A stretch of 64,000 nt of DNA, from positions 117,180-181,179 of the forward strand of contig JAEZJM010000003.1 of NCBI GenBank assembly GCA_023415775.1. Direction: 5' to 3'. The notes below the pieces were generated by a model, which made no database searches, was not told where the DNA came from, and worked only from the letters and a program-made list of their open reading frames with translations. Below, piece by piece: positions 9,043 through 18,230 of this stretch. This DNA is from Bacillota bacterium. GTDB lineage: Bacteria; Bacillota; Negativicutes; Sporomusales; UBA7701. Position 1 is the first letter of the stretch, and every line of letters begins with the position of its first letter. Made by a program: the position numbers and the translations under genes.

Positions 9043-10014
9043 ATGCAACAGTTAATCTACCCGGCAGCGGTCGCCTTCCTCATCGCTCTCGCCCTCGGCC
9101 CCATCCTCATTCCCGCCCTGCGCCGCCTCAAATTCGGCCAGAGCATCCGCGAGGAAGGCCCCCAGCGCCACCTGGCCAAAGCCGGCACCCCCACCATGGG
9201 CGGCATCCTCATCCTCGTCGCCCTCGCCATTCCGGCCATCATCTTCGCCGGCAAAAGCGCCGAAGTATGGCTGGCCCTCTTCGTCACCATTGGCCACGGC
9301 CTCATCGGCTTTTTAGACGACTACATCAAAGTCGTCCTCAAACGCAACCTCGGCCTCAAAGCCCGCGAGAAAATCCTCGGCCAGATCATCATGGCCGTCG
9401 CCCTCGCCTATATTGCCACCACCTACTTCGGCCGCGGCACCGACCTGTGGATACCCTTCCTCGGCGCCAATGTCGACTTCGGCCCGCTCTACTACATCCT
9501 CATCTTCCTCGTCCTCATCGGCACCACCAACGCCGTCAACCTCACCGACGGCCTCGACGGCCTCGCCGCCGGCACCACCACCATCGCCGCCGCCGCCTAC
9601 GCCGTCATCGCCCTCGCCTTCGGCAAAGAGCCGCTGGCTGTCTTCTGCCTCGCCCTCGCCGGCGCCGCCCTCGGCTTCCTCCGCTACAACGCCCATCCCG
9701 CAAAAGTCTTCATGGGCGACACCGGCTCGCTCGCCCTCGGCGGGGCGCTGGCCGCCGTCGCCGTCCTCACCAAAACAGAGCTGCTGCTCGTCATCGTCGG
9801 CGGCGTCTTCGTCATTGAAGCCCTGTCCGTCATCATCCAGGTAATATCCTTCAAATCCACCGGCAAACGCGTCTTCCGCATGAGCCCCATCCACCACCAC
9901 TTCGAACTCGGCGGCTGGTCCGAAACCAAAGTCGTCGCCGTCTTCTGGCTGGCGGGCGCCGTCTTCGCCGCGCTGGGACTGATAACACTCGTAGCAAGCC
10001 AGGGAGGAATATAG
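9043..10014 (+). CDS. mraY: Phospho-N-acetylmuramoyl-pentapeptide transferase MraY
   Basis: A 323-residue polytopic membrane enzyme that makes lipid I from UDP-MurNAc-pentapeptide and undecaprenyl phosphate. Conserved catalytic motifs are FLDDYIKV, NLTDGLDGLA, FMGDTGSLALGG and SPIHHHFE. About ten hydrophobic helices are visible. I chose ATG 9043, which follows CTGGAGG and matches the usual MraY N-terminus. A longer frame begins inside repeat copy 3 and is not a credible start. murD follows after 2 bases. Confidence 0.97.
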   Translation: MQQLIYPAAVAFLIALALGPILIPALRRLKFGQSIREEGPQRHLAKAGTPTMGGILILVALAIPAIIFAGKSAEVWLALFVTIGHGLIGFLDDYIKVVLKRNLGLKAREKILGQIIMAVALAYIATTYFGRGTDLWIPFLGANVDFGPLYYILIFLVLIGTTNAVNLTDGLDGLAAGTTTIAAAAYAVIALAFGKEPLAVFCLALAGAALGFLRYNAHPAKVFMGDTGSLALGGALAAVAVLTKTELLLVIVGGVFVIEALSVIIQVISFKSTGKRVFRMSPIHHHFELGGWSETKVVAVFWLAGAVFAALGLITLVASQGGI

Positions 10015-10016
10015 CA

Positions 10017-11372
10017 ATGGAATTCAAAAATAAAAAAATTCTCGTCCTCGGGGCCGCCATCAGCGGCATCTCCGTCGCCCGCATCCTTGCTGGCCACGGC
10101 GCCGCCGTCACCCTCAGCGACGCCAAAACCGCCGACCAGCTCAAACACGACATCTCAGATCTTGCCGCCGCCGGCGTCGCCCTCGCCCTCGGCCGCCAGG
10201 ACGAAGCCCTTTTGAACGGCGTCGACATCCTCGTCCTCTCGCCCGGCGTCTCCGTCTACATCCCGCTCGTCGAGGCCGCCCAGCAACGAGGCATCGCCGT
10301 CATGAGCGAAATAGAAATCGCCTACCGCCTCACCAAAGCCCCCATCGTCGCCATCACCGGCACCAACGGTAAAACCACCACCACCACCCTCACCGGCGAA
10401 ATCCTCAAAGCCGCCGGCCGGGAAGTAGTCGTCGGCGGCAACATCGGGCAGGCCCTGTCCGCCGAAGTCCAGGGCGTCAGCCCCGACAGCGTCGTCGTCG
10501 CCGAAATATCAAGTTTTCAGCTCGAAGGCGTCAGCGCCTTCAAGCCCCACATCGCCGCCATCTTAAACCTCACCCCCGACCACATCGACCGCCACCGCGA
10601 CCTGGCCACCTACCAGGCCATGAAAGAGCGCGTCTTCGCCAACCAGACCGACCAGGACTACCTCATCCTCAACTACGACGACCCCGCCGTACGCGCCATG
10701 GCCCAGCGGGCCACCTCCCAGGTCGTCTACTTCAGCCGCACCAGCAAACTGCCTGTCGGCTTCTACGTCGAAGACGGCATCATAAAGCTGACCTGGCTCG
10801 ACGAAACCCTCGACATCTGCCCCCTCGCCGCCCTCAAAATACCCGGCGCCCACAACGTCGAAAACGCCCTTGCCGCCTGCGCCGCAGCCTACTTCGCCGG
10901 CGCCCGGCCCCGCGACATGGCCGCCGTCCTCAGCGCCTTCACCGGCGTCGAGCACCGCATCGAGCCCGTCGAAACGATAAACGGCGTCACCTGGTACAAC
11001 GACTCCAAAGCCACCAACCCCGAATCGTCCATCAAAGCCCTCGAAGCCTTCCCCGCCCACATCATCCTCATCGCCGGCGGGCGCGACAAAAACACCGACC
11101 TCGGCGAATTCATGGGCCTCGCCCGGGAAAAAGTCGACCACCTCATCCTCATCGGCGAAGCCGCAGAAAGGTTCGCCGCCGCCGCCGAGCGCCACGGCGT
11201 CAAAGACATCCGCCGCGCCGCCGACTTCCCGGCCGCCGTAGCCCTGGCCCACAGCCTGGCCCGTCCTCCCCAGCTCGTCCTCCTCTCGCCGGCCTGCGCC
11301 AGCTACGACATGTTCAACAACTACGAAGAACGGGGGAGAATCTTCAAAGACCTTGTACGCCGCCTGAGATAG
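10017..11372 (+). CDS. murD: UDP-MurNAc-L-alanine:D-glutamate ligase MurD
   Basis: A 451-residue Mur ligase. It starts with a Rossmann-like UDP-binding domain (ILVLGAAISGISVARIL). GTNGKTTTT lies near residue 115, and the D-Glu site region has YNDSKATNPESS and LLSPACASYDMFNNYEERG. It adds D-glutamate, the second residue of the stem peptide, in the cytoplasm. It starts at ATG 10017 behind GGGAGGA, 2 bases after mraY, and ends 11 bases before ftsW. Confidence 0.97.
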   Translation: MEFKNKKILVLGAAISGISVARILAGHGAAVTLSDAKTADQLKHDISDLAAAGVALALGRQDEALLNGVDILVLSPGVSVYIPLVEAAQQRGIAVMSEIEIAYRLTKAPIVAITGTNGKTTTTTLTGEILKAAGREVVVGGNIGQALSAEVQGVSPDSVVVAEISSFQLEGVSAFKPHIAAILNLTPDHIDRHRDLATYQAMKERVFANQTDQDYLILNYDDPAVRAMAQRATSQVVYFSRTSKLPVGFYVEDGIIKLTWLDETLDICPLAALKIPGAHNVENALAACAAAYFAGARPRDMAAVLSAFTGVEHRIEPVETINGVTWYNDSKATNPESSIKALEAFPAHIILIAGGRDKNTDLGEFMGLAREKVDHLILIGEAAERFAAAAERHGVKDIRRAADFPAAVALAHSLARPPQLVLLSPACASYDMFNNYEERGRIFKDLVRRLR

Positions 11373-11383
11373 GAGGAGTGAAT

Positions 11384-12487
11384 GTGGCGGTCAGACCCAA
11401 GTCACCCGACTTCGTCATCTTTTTCACGGTAATCGTCCTCCTAGCAATCGGCGTTGTTATGGTCTACAGTTCCAGCGCGGTCTCGGCCCACGTCAACTTC
11501 GACGACAGCTACTACTTCCTCAAACGGCAGCTCGTATGGGCCGCCCTCGGCATCGCGGCCATGCTCTTCACCATGAGCATCGACTACCATGTCTGGCGCC
11601 GCCTGTCCAAGCCCATCATCATCGTCACCCTCATCCTGCTCGTCCTCGTCCTCATCCCCGGCCTGGGCAAAGTAGTCAACGGCGCCCGCCGCTGGCTAGG
11701 CTTCGGCTCCCTCTACCTCCAGCCCTCGGAAATCGCCAAACTCAGCATGGTCCTCTTCTGCTCCGAGAGCCTCGCCCGCAACCAGGACAAAATAACCAGC
11801 TTCGTTCGCGGCCTTCTGCCCCAGCTCGCCATCCTGCTCGTCGTCTTCGGCCTCATCCTCAAAGAACCCGACCTCGGCACCGCCCTCGCCATCGGCGGCA
11901 CCGTCTTCGTCCTCCTCTTCACCGCCGGGGCGAAAATCGCCCATCTCGCCTCCCTCGGCCTCGCCGGCGTCGCCGGCATCGTCGTCGCCATTATCATCGA
12001 GCCCTACCGCCTCAGGCGCCTGTTCGCCTTCAGCGACCCCTGGGCCGACCCGCTCGACAGCGGCTACCACATCATCCAGTCCCTCTACGCCATCGGCTCC
12101 GGCGGCCTCTTCGGCGTCGGTCTAGGCCGCAGCCGCGAAAAATTCCTCTACCTCCCCGAGCCGCACACCGACTTCATCTTCGCCATCCTCGGCGAAGAGC
12201 TCGGCCTCATCGGCACCGTCACCGTCATCGTCCTCTTCTTCCTCTTCGCCTGGCGCGGCCTCAAAATCGCCATCGCCGCCCCCGACGTCTACGGCAGCAT
12301 CCTCGCCGCCGGCCTCACCAGCATGATCATCGTCCAGGCGCTCATGAACATCGCCGTCGTCACCGCCTCCATGCCGGTAACCGGCATACCATTACCGTTT
12401 CTAAGCTTTGGAGGATCGGCGCTTATCTTTACTCTCGCAGGAGTTGGGATACTTCTTAACATCTCCCGCTACGTCAGTCTAAAATGA
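11384..12487 (+). CDS. ftsW: SEDS peptidoglycan glycosyltransferase FtsW
   Basis: A protein of about 367 residues with ten predicted membrane helices and SEDS signatures: GHIIQS-like HIIQSLYAIGSGGLFGVG, PEPHTDFIFAILGEELG, and the C-terminal PLPFLSFGGSALI. It polymerises lipid II at the septum together with the class B PBP encoded upstream. In spore formers the paralogue SpoVE occupies the same locus, so a sporulation role is possible. GTG 11378 is in frame but only one base from the AGGAGG, so GTG 11384 is the better start. Repeat copy 4 follows the stop. Confidence 0.93.
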   Translation: MAVRPKSPDFVIFFTVIVLLAIGVVMVYSSSAVSAHVNFDDSYYFLKRQLVWAALGIAAMLFTMSIDYHVWRRLSKPIIIVTLILLVLVLIPGLGKVVNGARRWLGFGSLYLQPSEIAKLSMVLFCSESLARNQDKITSFVRGLLPQLAILLVVFGLILKEPDLGTALAIGGTVFVLLFTAGAKIAHLASLGLAGVAGIVVAIIIEPYRLRRLFAFSDPWADPLDSGYHIIQSLYAIGSGGLFGVGLGRSREKFLYLPEPHTDFIFAILGEELGLIGTVTVIVLFFLFAWRGLKIAIAAPDVYGSILAAGLTSMIIVQALMNIAVVTASMPVTGIPLPFLSFGGSALIFTLAGVGILLNISRYVSLK

Positions 12488-12497
12488 TTATTCCTGG

Positions 12498-12618
12498 GCA
12501 GGCCGTTGATGCCTCCGCAGGCTGTGTTGCGGCTTCGGCCGCCATCCTCAACGTACGTTCGTGTACGTTTCCGGTGTCGGCCTCGCCGCGCCTTGCCTGC
12601 GAAGCCCTGAACGGCCTG
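12498..12618 (+). repeat. Paired-arm intergenic repeat, copy 4 (variant arms)
   Basis: Outer stem GCAGGCCGTTGATG / CCCTGAACGGCCTGC. The usual CCATCTG/CATCTGG block is replaced on both sides (GCAGGC left, GCCTGC right), and the inner hairpin is ACGTAC/GTACGT instead of GCGTAC/GTACGC. Both changes keep the pairing. Confidence 0.85.
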
Positions 12619-12645
12619 CGCACCGTACATGAAGGAAGCGGGTGC

Positions 12646-12878
12646 CGAGCTCGCGGCCGGCGATTCCCGCTTGGGTGCGGCCATGTTAGCGAGGCGGCGG
12701 CCGTTACTTAATGAGAGAGCCGGTAACAGCACCGCGCGAGCGGCCATGGATGGCCGCGAGAACCGACAAACGAACATGGACGTGATTTTGGCGGTGGCGC
12801 GGTGCTGTCGGCGACGAATTTAGTAAGACCGCCGCCGCAAGCGTGTGGCAAACCCAAGCGGGAATCGCTAACGGCCGC
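12646..12878. repeat. Large multi-arm inverted-repeat element between ftsW and murG
   Basis: The outer 17-bp arms at 12660-12676 and 12852-12868 are perfectly complementary (GCGATTCCCGCTTGGGT), and GCGGCCG/CGGCCGC extends the pairing outward. Inside are an 11-bp pair CAGCACCGCGC (12727) / GCGCGGTGCTG (12797) and a hairpin CGGCCAT-GG-ATGGCCG (12741-12756). The layout and sequence differ from the 15-copy repeat family. It carries no credible gene. It occurs once in this window, so its copy number in the genome is unknown. Confidence 0.75.
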
Positions 12879-12944
12879 TTCGGACAGAACTCAGTCGGTG
12901 GTCGCTGGTTCCGTGGCATAAAAAATTTTTTGAGGAGAAAACCC

Positions 12945-14066
12945 ATGCGCGTCATAATATCGGGTGGCGGCACAGGCGGCCATATATACCCCGCCCTCAC
13001 CATCGCCCGCGCCATACAAGAAATAGAACCCTCCGACATCCTCTTCGTCGGCACCAAGCAGGGTCTCGAAGCCGACATTGTCCCCAAGGAAGGCTTCCCC
13101 TTCGCCACCGTCGACGCCGGCGGCATCGAACGCCGCCTTACCCTGGGCAACCTCCGCGCCCTCTTCAAAACCTTCGCCGGCCTCTTCGAATCGCTCGCCG
13201 TCATCCGCCGCTTCCGGCCCGACGTCGTCATCGGCACCGGCGGCTACGTCTGCGGCCCCGTCCTCCTCACCGCCAGCCTCCTCGGCATCCCGGCCGTCAT
13301 CCAGGAACAGAACGTCATTCCCGGCGTCACCAACCGCATCCTCGCCCGCTTCGTCGGCAGGATCGCCGTCGGCTACCCCGAAGCCGCGAAAAATTTTGGC
13401 GCAAACAAGGACAAGGTCGTCGTCACCGGCAACCCCGTCCGCCCCGAAGTCCTCACCGCCACCCGCGAAGAAGGTCTTCAGGCCCTCGGCCTCGCCCCCG
13501 GCAAGCTCACCATCCTCGTCGCCGGCGGCAGCCGCGGCGCCCGCAGCATCAACACCGCCATGGCCGACGTCCACGCCCGTTTCGCCGGCCGGCCGGAAAT
13601 ACAAATCTTGCACGCCACCGGCAGCGGGGAGTATAATAACATAGTTGGCCTGCTGGGCCAGCGCGGTATAGACATTGCCAAAACTGGAAATATTAGCATC
13701 GTTCCCTACCTCTACAACATGCCGCAAGCCCTCGCAGCCGCCGACCTCGCCGTCTTCCGGGCCGGCGCCATCGGCCTCGCCGAGCTCACCGCCCGCGGCA
13801 TCCCGGCCATCCTCGTTCCATACCCTCACGCGGCCGAAAACCATCAGGAATTCAACGCCCGCGTCCTCGAAAACCGCGGCGCCGCCCTTGTTATCCGCGA
13901 CGCCGACCTCAGCGGCCCGCGCCTCGCCGACGCCATCGAGGCCCTCCTCGGCGACCCGGCCCGCCTCGCCGTCATGGCGAACACCAGCCGCGAACTCGGC
14001 CGTCCCGAAGCCGCCGCCGCCATCGCCAGGCTTGCCATCGACCTCGCCGGCAGCCGTAACACCTAA
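12945..14066 (+). CDS. murG: UDP-GlcNAc:lipid I N-acetylglucosaminyltransferase MurG
   Basis: A 373-residue GT28 glycosyltransferase at the inner membrane face that turns lipid I into lipid II. The N-terminal GGGTGGHIYPALTIA is the lipid I-binding glycine-rich loop. GGSRGARSIN and the acceptor/donor motif EQNVIPG are present, and the C-terminal donor region has HAAENHQEFNA. ATG 12945 has TGAGGAGA upstream. An extra upstream in-frame stretch falls in the hairpin element and was rejected. Confidence 0.97.
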   Translation: MRVIISGGGTGGHIYPALTIARAIQEIEPSDILFVGTKQGLEADIVPKEGFPFATVDAGGIERRLTLGNLRALFKTFAGLFESLAVIRRFRPDVVIGTGGYVCGPVLLTASLLGIPAVIQEQNVIPGVTNRILARFVGRIAVGYPEAAKNFGANKDKVVVTGNPVRPEVLTATREEGLQALGLAPGKLTILVAGGSRGARSINTAMADVHARFAGRPEIQILHATGSGEYNNIVGLLGQRGIDIAKTGNISIVPYLYNMPQALAAADLAVFRAGAIGLAELTARGIPAILVPYPHAAENHQEFNARVLENRGAALVIRDADLSGPRLADAIEALLGDPARLAVMANTSRELGRPEAAAAIARLAIDLAGSRNT

Positions 14067-14144
14067 AATTCACACCACCACCGCCCCCCGCATACAATAA
14101 CATTACGCTGGAGGCGCCGTCAGGCAAGAAAGGGGAGTAATCCG

Positions 14145-15527
14145 TTGCTCGACAACCTAACCCGCATCCACTTCGTCGGCATAGGCGGCGCAGGCATGAG
14201 CGCCATCGCCAAAGTTCTCTTGGCCAAGGGCTTCGCCGTCAGCGGTTCCGACATCGCCAAATCCGAAACCATACATAGGCTCCAGCAGCTCGGAGCCAAC
14301 ATAATCATCGGCCACGACGCCGCCAACATCGACGGCGCCGAAGCCATCGTCGTATCCACCGCTATCGCCGGTAGCAATCCCGAGATCGCCGCCGCCAAGG
14401 CGAAAGGGCTCCCCATATACCACCGCTCCGAAATGGTCGCCGCCCTCATGGACGAGCGGCGCGGCATCGCCGTGGCCGGCGCCCACGGAAAGACCACCAC
14501 CACCTCCATGATCGCCCTCATGCTCGAAAAAACCGACCTCGATCCCACCATCATCATCGGCGGCGACATCGACTACCTCAACGGCAACGCCAAACTTGGC
14601 GGCGGCGAATGGCTCGTCGCCGAAGCCGACGAAAGCGACGCCTCCTTTCTCAAACTAAACCCCGAAATCGCCGTCGTCACCAACATCGAAAACGACCACA
14701 TGGACCATTACGGCACCATGGACAACATACTGGCCGCCTTCACCGCCTTCATCGACAAACTGCCCGCAGACAACGGCCTCGCCGTCCTCTGCTTCGACAA
14801 CCGCTACGTCCGCGACATCGCGCCCAACTGCGGCCGGAAATACATCTCCTACGCCCTCGACGGCGAAGCCGACTACACCGCCGAAAACATCGAAACCCGG
14901 GGCATGACCACCACCTACCTGGCCTGCCACCACGGCCGTCCTTTAGGCACAGTCGTCATCAACGTCCCCGGCCGCCACAACGTCGCCAACTCCCTCGCCG
15001 CCGTCGTCGTCGGCATCCACGCCGGCCTCGCCTTCGAACAGGTTGCCGCCGGCCTCGGCCACTTCCAGGGCGTCAAGCGCCGCTTCCAGACCAAAGGGCG
15101 GGTCGGCGGCGTATGGGTCGTCGACGACTACGCCCATCACCCCACCGAAATAGCCACCACCCTGCAGGCCGCGCGCGACGTCAATCCCAAGCGCCTCATC
15201 TGCGTATTCCAGCCCCACCGCTACACCCGCACCAAATTCCTCCGTCAGGAATTCGGCGGCGCCTTTACCCGGGCCGACCTTCTCATCCTCACCGACATCT
15301 ACTCGGCCGGCGAAGCGCCCATACCCGGCATCAGCGGCGAAACCCTCAAAGAAGAAGTCGAGCGTCAGACCGCCAGACCCGTCACCTACATCGCCGACAA
15401 AGCCAACATCGCCCGCTACCTCTCCGAAATCGTCGAACCGGGCGACCTCGTCATGACCATGGGAGCGGGGAACATATACCTCAGCGGCGAAGAACTCGTC
15501 GACAGACTGGCCCATAAAAACAACTAA
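14145..15527 (+). CDS. murC: UDP-N-acetylmuramate:L-alanine ligase MurC
   Basis: A 460-residue Mur ligase with HFVGIGGAGMSAIAKVL at the N-terminus, P-loop GAHGKTTTT near residue 112 and DDYAHHPTEI, diagnostic of MurC. It adds the first stem-peptide residue (L-Ala). It starts with TTG at 14145 behind AGGGGAG. In many Firmicutes murB follows murC; here murA follows, and no murB is present in the window. Confidence 0.96.
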   Translation: MLDNLTRIHFVGIGGAGMSAIAKVLLAKGFAVSGSDIAKSETIHRLQQLGANIIIGHDAANIDGAEAIVVSTAIAGSNPEIAAAKAKGLPIYHRSEMVAALMDERRGIAVAGAHGKTTTTSMIALMLEKTDLDPTIIIGGDIDYLNGNAKLGGGEWLVAEADESDASFLKLNPEIAVVTNIENDHMDHYGTMDNILAAFTAFIDKLPADNGLAVLCFDNRYVRDIAPNCGRKYISYALDGEADYTAENIETRGMTTTYLACHHGRPLGTVVINVPGRHNVANSLAAVVVGIHAGLAFEQVAAGLGHFQGVKRRFQTKGRVGGVWVVDDYAHHPTEIATTLQAARDVNPKRLICVFQPHRYTRTKFLRQEFGGAFTRADLLILTDIYSAGEAPIPGISGETLKEEVERQTARPVTYIADKANIARYLSEIVEPGDLVMTMGAGNIYLSGEELVDRLAHKNN

Positions 15528-15603
15528 AAACCCGGCCATCAAGACCAGACTGTTTTATTTGCATAATTGCGGGTGATTGTACTCTTCTGGGGAGGGAAAG
15601 ACG

Positions 15604-16854
15604 ATGGAGAAATTTATCGTCGCGGGAGAAGTACAATTAACAGGCCACATCAGAGTGAACGGCGCCAAAAACGCCACCTTGCCCCTGATGGCCGCAACGC
15701 TGCTCTCCACCGGCGTAAGCGTCCTGCACAACATCCCGCAGCTGCGGGACATAACCATGATGCAAGACATCCTCACCCTGCTGGGGGCCAAGATCCACCG
15801 GGAAAACGGCACCCTCATCATCGACACCACCGGCGTCTCAAAAGAAGAAATACCCGAACACCTCATGCGGGAAATGCGGGCCTCCGTATTCCTCATGGGG
15901 CCTCTCTTGGGTCGTTTCCGCCGGGTGCGGCTCTCCTTTCCGGGCGGCTGCGCCATCGGGCCTCGTCCCATCAATCTCCACCTTAAAGCCCTGGAGAAAA
16001 TCGGCGCCGTCGTCAACGACCGGTGCGGCTTCATCGACGCCGAAGCCGTCCACCTCACCGGCGGCGAAATCCACTTCGACTTCCCCAGCGTCGGCGCCAC
16101 CGAAAACGCCATGATGGCCGCGTCCGTCGCCAGCGGCGCCACCATCATCCGCAACGCCGCCCGCGAACCCGAAGTCGCCGACCTCCAGACCTTCCTCAAC
16201 AAAATGGGCGCCAAAATCAGCGGCGCCGGCACCGACACCATCCACATCCAGGGGGTCGAGCGCCTCGCGCCTACCGAGCACACTGTCATCCCCGATCGCA
16301 TCGAAGCCGGCACCTTCCTCATCGCCGGGGCCCTTACCCGCGGCGACATTACCGTTGACAACATCATCCCCGAGCACCTCTTCGCCGTCATCGACAAACT
16401 GCAGGAAATAGGCGCCCGCATCGACAGCAACGGCGCCAGCGTCCGCGTCCGTGGCGGCGAAATGCGAGGCGTCGACATCAAAACCCTGCCCTACCCCGGC
16501 TTCCCCACCGACCTCCAGGCCCCCATGCTCGCCCTGCTAACCGTCGCCAAAGGCACCAGCATCATCACCGAAACCATCTTCGAAAACCGCTTCAAACACG
16601 TCGACGAACTCGGCCGCATGGGCGCCAAAATCAAAGTCGAAAGCCGCACCGCCGTCATCCGCGGCGTTCCCAGGCTATCCGGCGCCATCGTCGCCGCCCA
16701 CGACCTCAGGGCCGGCGCCGCCCTCGTCCTTGCTGCCCTCGCCGCCGAAGGCGTCAGCGAAATCGAGCAGGTATACCATATCGACCGGGGCTATGAGGCG
16801 TTTGAGAAGAAGCTGCAAGGCATAGGTGCCAAAATCGTCCGTCGCAGTCCTTGA
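15604..16854 (+). CDS. murA: UDP-GlcNAc 1-carboxyvinyltransferase MurA
   Basis: A 416-residue EPSP-synthase-like enzyme that transfers enolpyruvate from PEP to UDP-GlcNAc, the committed step of murein synthesis and the fosfomycin target. NGAKNATLPLMAA (Lys/Asn active site) is near the N-terminus. The catalytic Cys lies in PGGCAIGPRP at about residue 116. The start ATG 15604 follows GGGGAGGG. Presence in the dcw cluster is common in spore-forming Firmicutes. Confidence 0.96.
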   Translation: MEKFIVAGEVQLTGHIRVNGAKNATLPLMAATLLSTGVSVLHNIPQLRDITMMQDILTLLGAKIHRENGTLIIDTTGVSKEEIPEHLMREMRASVFLMGPLLGRFRRVRLSFPGGCAIGPRPINLHLKALEKIGAVVNDRCGFIDAEAVHLTGGEIHFDFPSVGATENAMMAASVASGATIIRNAAREPEVADLQTFLNKMGAKISGAGTDTIHIQGVERLAPTEHTVIPDRIEAGTFLIAGALTRGDITVDNIIPEHLFAVIDKLQEIGARIDSNGASVRVRGGEMRGVDIKTLPYPGFPTDLQAPMLALLTVAKGTSIITETIFENRFKHVDELGRMGAKIKVESRTAVIRGVPRLSGAIVAAHDLRAGAALVLAALAAEGVSEIEQVYHIDRGYEAFEKKLQGIGAKIVRRSP

Positions 16855-16867
16855 TTCGAATACTATG

Positions 16868-16990
16868 GCGGACGTTGATAAGCCACTATCTGCGTCGTTA
16901 CGACTCGTTTGCTTGCTAGCGTACGTGCCGAGTACGCGCCGCTACGCAAGCCTTGCCGTGCCTAGCATCTGGCGGCTTCTGAACGTCCGC
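16868..16990 (+). repeat. Paired-arm intergenic repeat, copy 5
   Basis: Outer stem GCGGACGTTGATAAGCC / GGCTTCTGAACGTCCGC, with A replacing C on one side and T replacing G on the other relative to the common form. Inner GCGTAC/GTACGC is kept. The middle arms pair poorly in this copy. It lies between murA and ddl. Confidence 0.8.
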
Positions 16991-17038
16991 TCGCCGTTTC
17001 ACGTAATAATACATAAGTTCCGACTGGAGGTCTTTACA

Positions 17039-17965
17039 ATGAAAGACAAGCGCATTGCCGTAGTTATGGGAGGGCCGTCGGCCGAACGGGAAGTCTCGCT
17101 CAACACCGGCCGGGCCATCCTCGGCGCCCTGCAGGAAAAAGGCTACGACGCCGTCGGCATCGACCTCGAACCCAAGCTGTTCATCGAGCAGCTCCGCGAG
17201 GCCGGCGCTCAGGCCGTATTCATCGCCGTCCACGGCAAATACGGCGAAGACGGCCTCCTCCAGGGCGCTCTCGAACTCCTCGGCCTGCCCTACACCGGCT
17301 CCGGCGTCCAGGCCAGCGCCAACGCCATGGACAAAGGCATCTCCAAACGCCTCTTCCTCCAGGCCGGCATCAGCACACCTGCCTCCCGGCTCTACACCGC
17401 CGCCCAGGCGAAAAAGGCGCCGCTCGCCCAGGAAATCGTCGCCGCCTTCGGCCTGCCCGTCGTCGTCAAGCCCGCCACCCAGGGCTCCAGCATCGGCGTC
17501 ACCATCGTCGAAGCCGAAGCCGCCCTCGCCGAAGCCCTCGACACAGCCTTCCGCTACGACGACCACGTTCTCATCGAAAAATTCGTCAAAGGCCGCGAAC
17601 TCACCGTCGCTATCCTCGGCGCCGACAACCCCGAAGCCCTGCCAATCATCGAAATCGTCCCCCACTCCGGCCGCTACGACTACACCTCCAAATACACCAA
17701 AGGCGCCACCGAATACCGCTGTCCCGCGCCGCTGAGCGAAGCGGCCGCAACGGCCATCCAGGCCGAGGCGCTCGCCGCCTTCACCCTCCTCGGCTGCCGC
17801 GGCATCGGCCGCGTCGACGTCATGATGGACGCAGACGGCACCCCATACGTCCTCGAAGTCAACACCATCCCCGGCATGACAGCCACCAGCCTCGTACCGA
17901 AGGCGGCGGCGGCGGCGGGGATATCGTTTCCCGACCTCTGCGAAAAAATATTATTAATGGCATAA
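17039..17965 (+). CDS. ddl: D-alanine:D-alanine ligase
   Basis: A 308-residue ATP-grasp ligase. MGGPSAEREVSLNTG binds D-Ala at the N-terminus, VVKPATQGSSIGVTIV is the ATP-grasp lysine loop, and EVNTIPGMT carries the metal ligands. It makes the dipeptide used by MurF. ATG 17039 follows CTGGAGG; the longer frame starts inside repeat copy 5. Repeat copy 6 follows the stop codon directly. Confidence 0.95.
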   Translation: MKDKRIAVVMGGPSAEREVSLNTGRAILGALQEKGYDAVGIDLEPKLFIEQLREAGAQAVFIAVHGKYGEDGLLQGALELLGLPYTGSGVQASANAMDKGISKRLFLQAGISTPASRLYTAAQAKKAPLAQEIVAAFGLPVVVKPATQGSSIGVTIVEAEAALAEALDTAFRYDDHVLIEKFVKGRELTVAILGADNPEALPIIEIVPHSGRYDYTSKYTKGATEYRCPAPLSEAAATAIQAEALAAFTLLGCRGIGRVDVMMDADGTPYVLEVNTIPGMTATSLVPKAAAAAGISFPDLCEKILLMA

Positions 17966-17972
17966 TACATTG

Positions 17973-18099
17973 GCGGCCGTTGATAAGGCCCCATCTGCTG
18001 CGTTGCTCCTCGGATGGCCCACTCGACGTACGCAACCAAGTACGCCGTCGCGGGCCATCCTCCGGTGCGCCTTGCATCTGGGACCTTCTGAACGGCCGC
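17973..18099 (+). repeat. Paired-arm intergenic repeat, copy 6
   Basis: Outer stem GCGGCCGTTGATAAGG / CCTTCTGAACGGCCGC, middle arms GGATGGCCC/GGGCCATCC (9 bp, perfect) and inner GTAC pairing. It lies between ddl and ftsQ. Confidence 0.87.
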
Positions 18100-18230
18100 T
18101 CGCGCATCTCAGGAGAAAAGAGGGCGGGGGAGAGGAGACACGCTTGTCTTCTCTAACATTTTCCATATTTCAATACCAGGCCTCATAGTGTATAATTACT
18201 AAATAACACCCTGACCCGGGAGAGGATTGC

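Noticed and set aside
12619..12944. The inverted-repeat element before murG as a CRISPR array or tRNA
   Set aside because: There is no regular direct repeat with spacers and no cloverleaf with CCA-type end. The structure is a nested palindrome.
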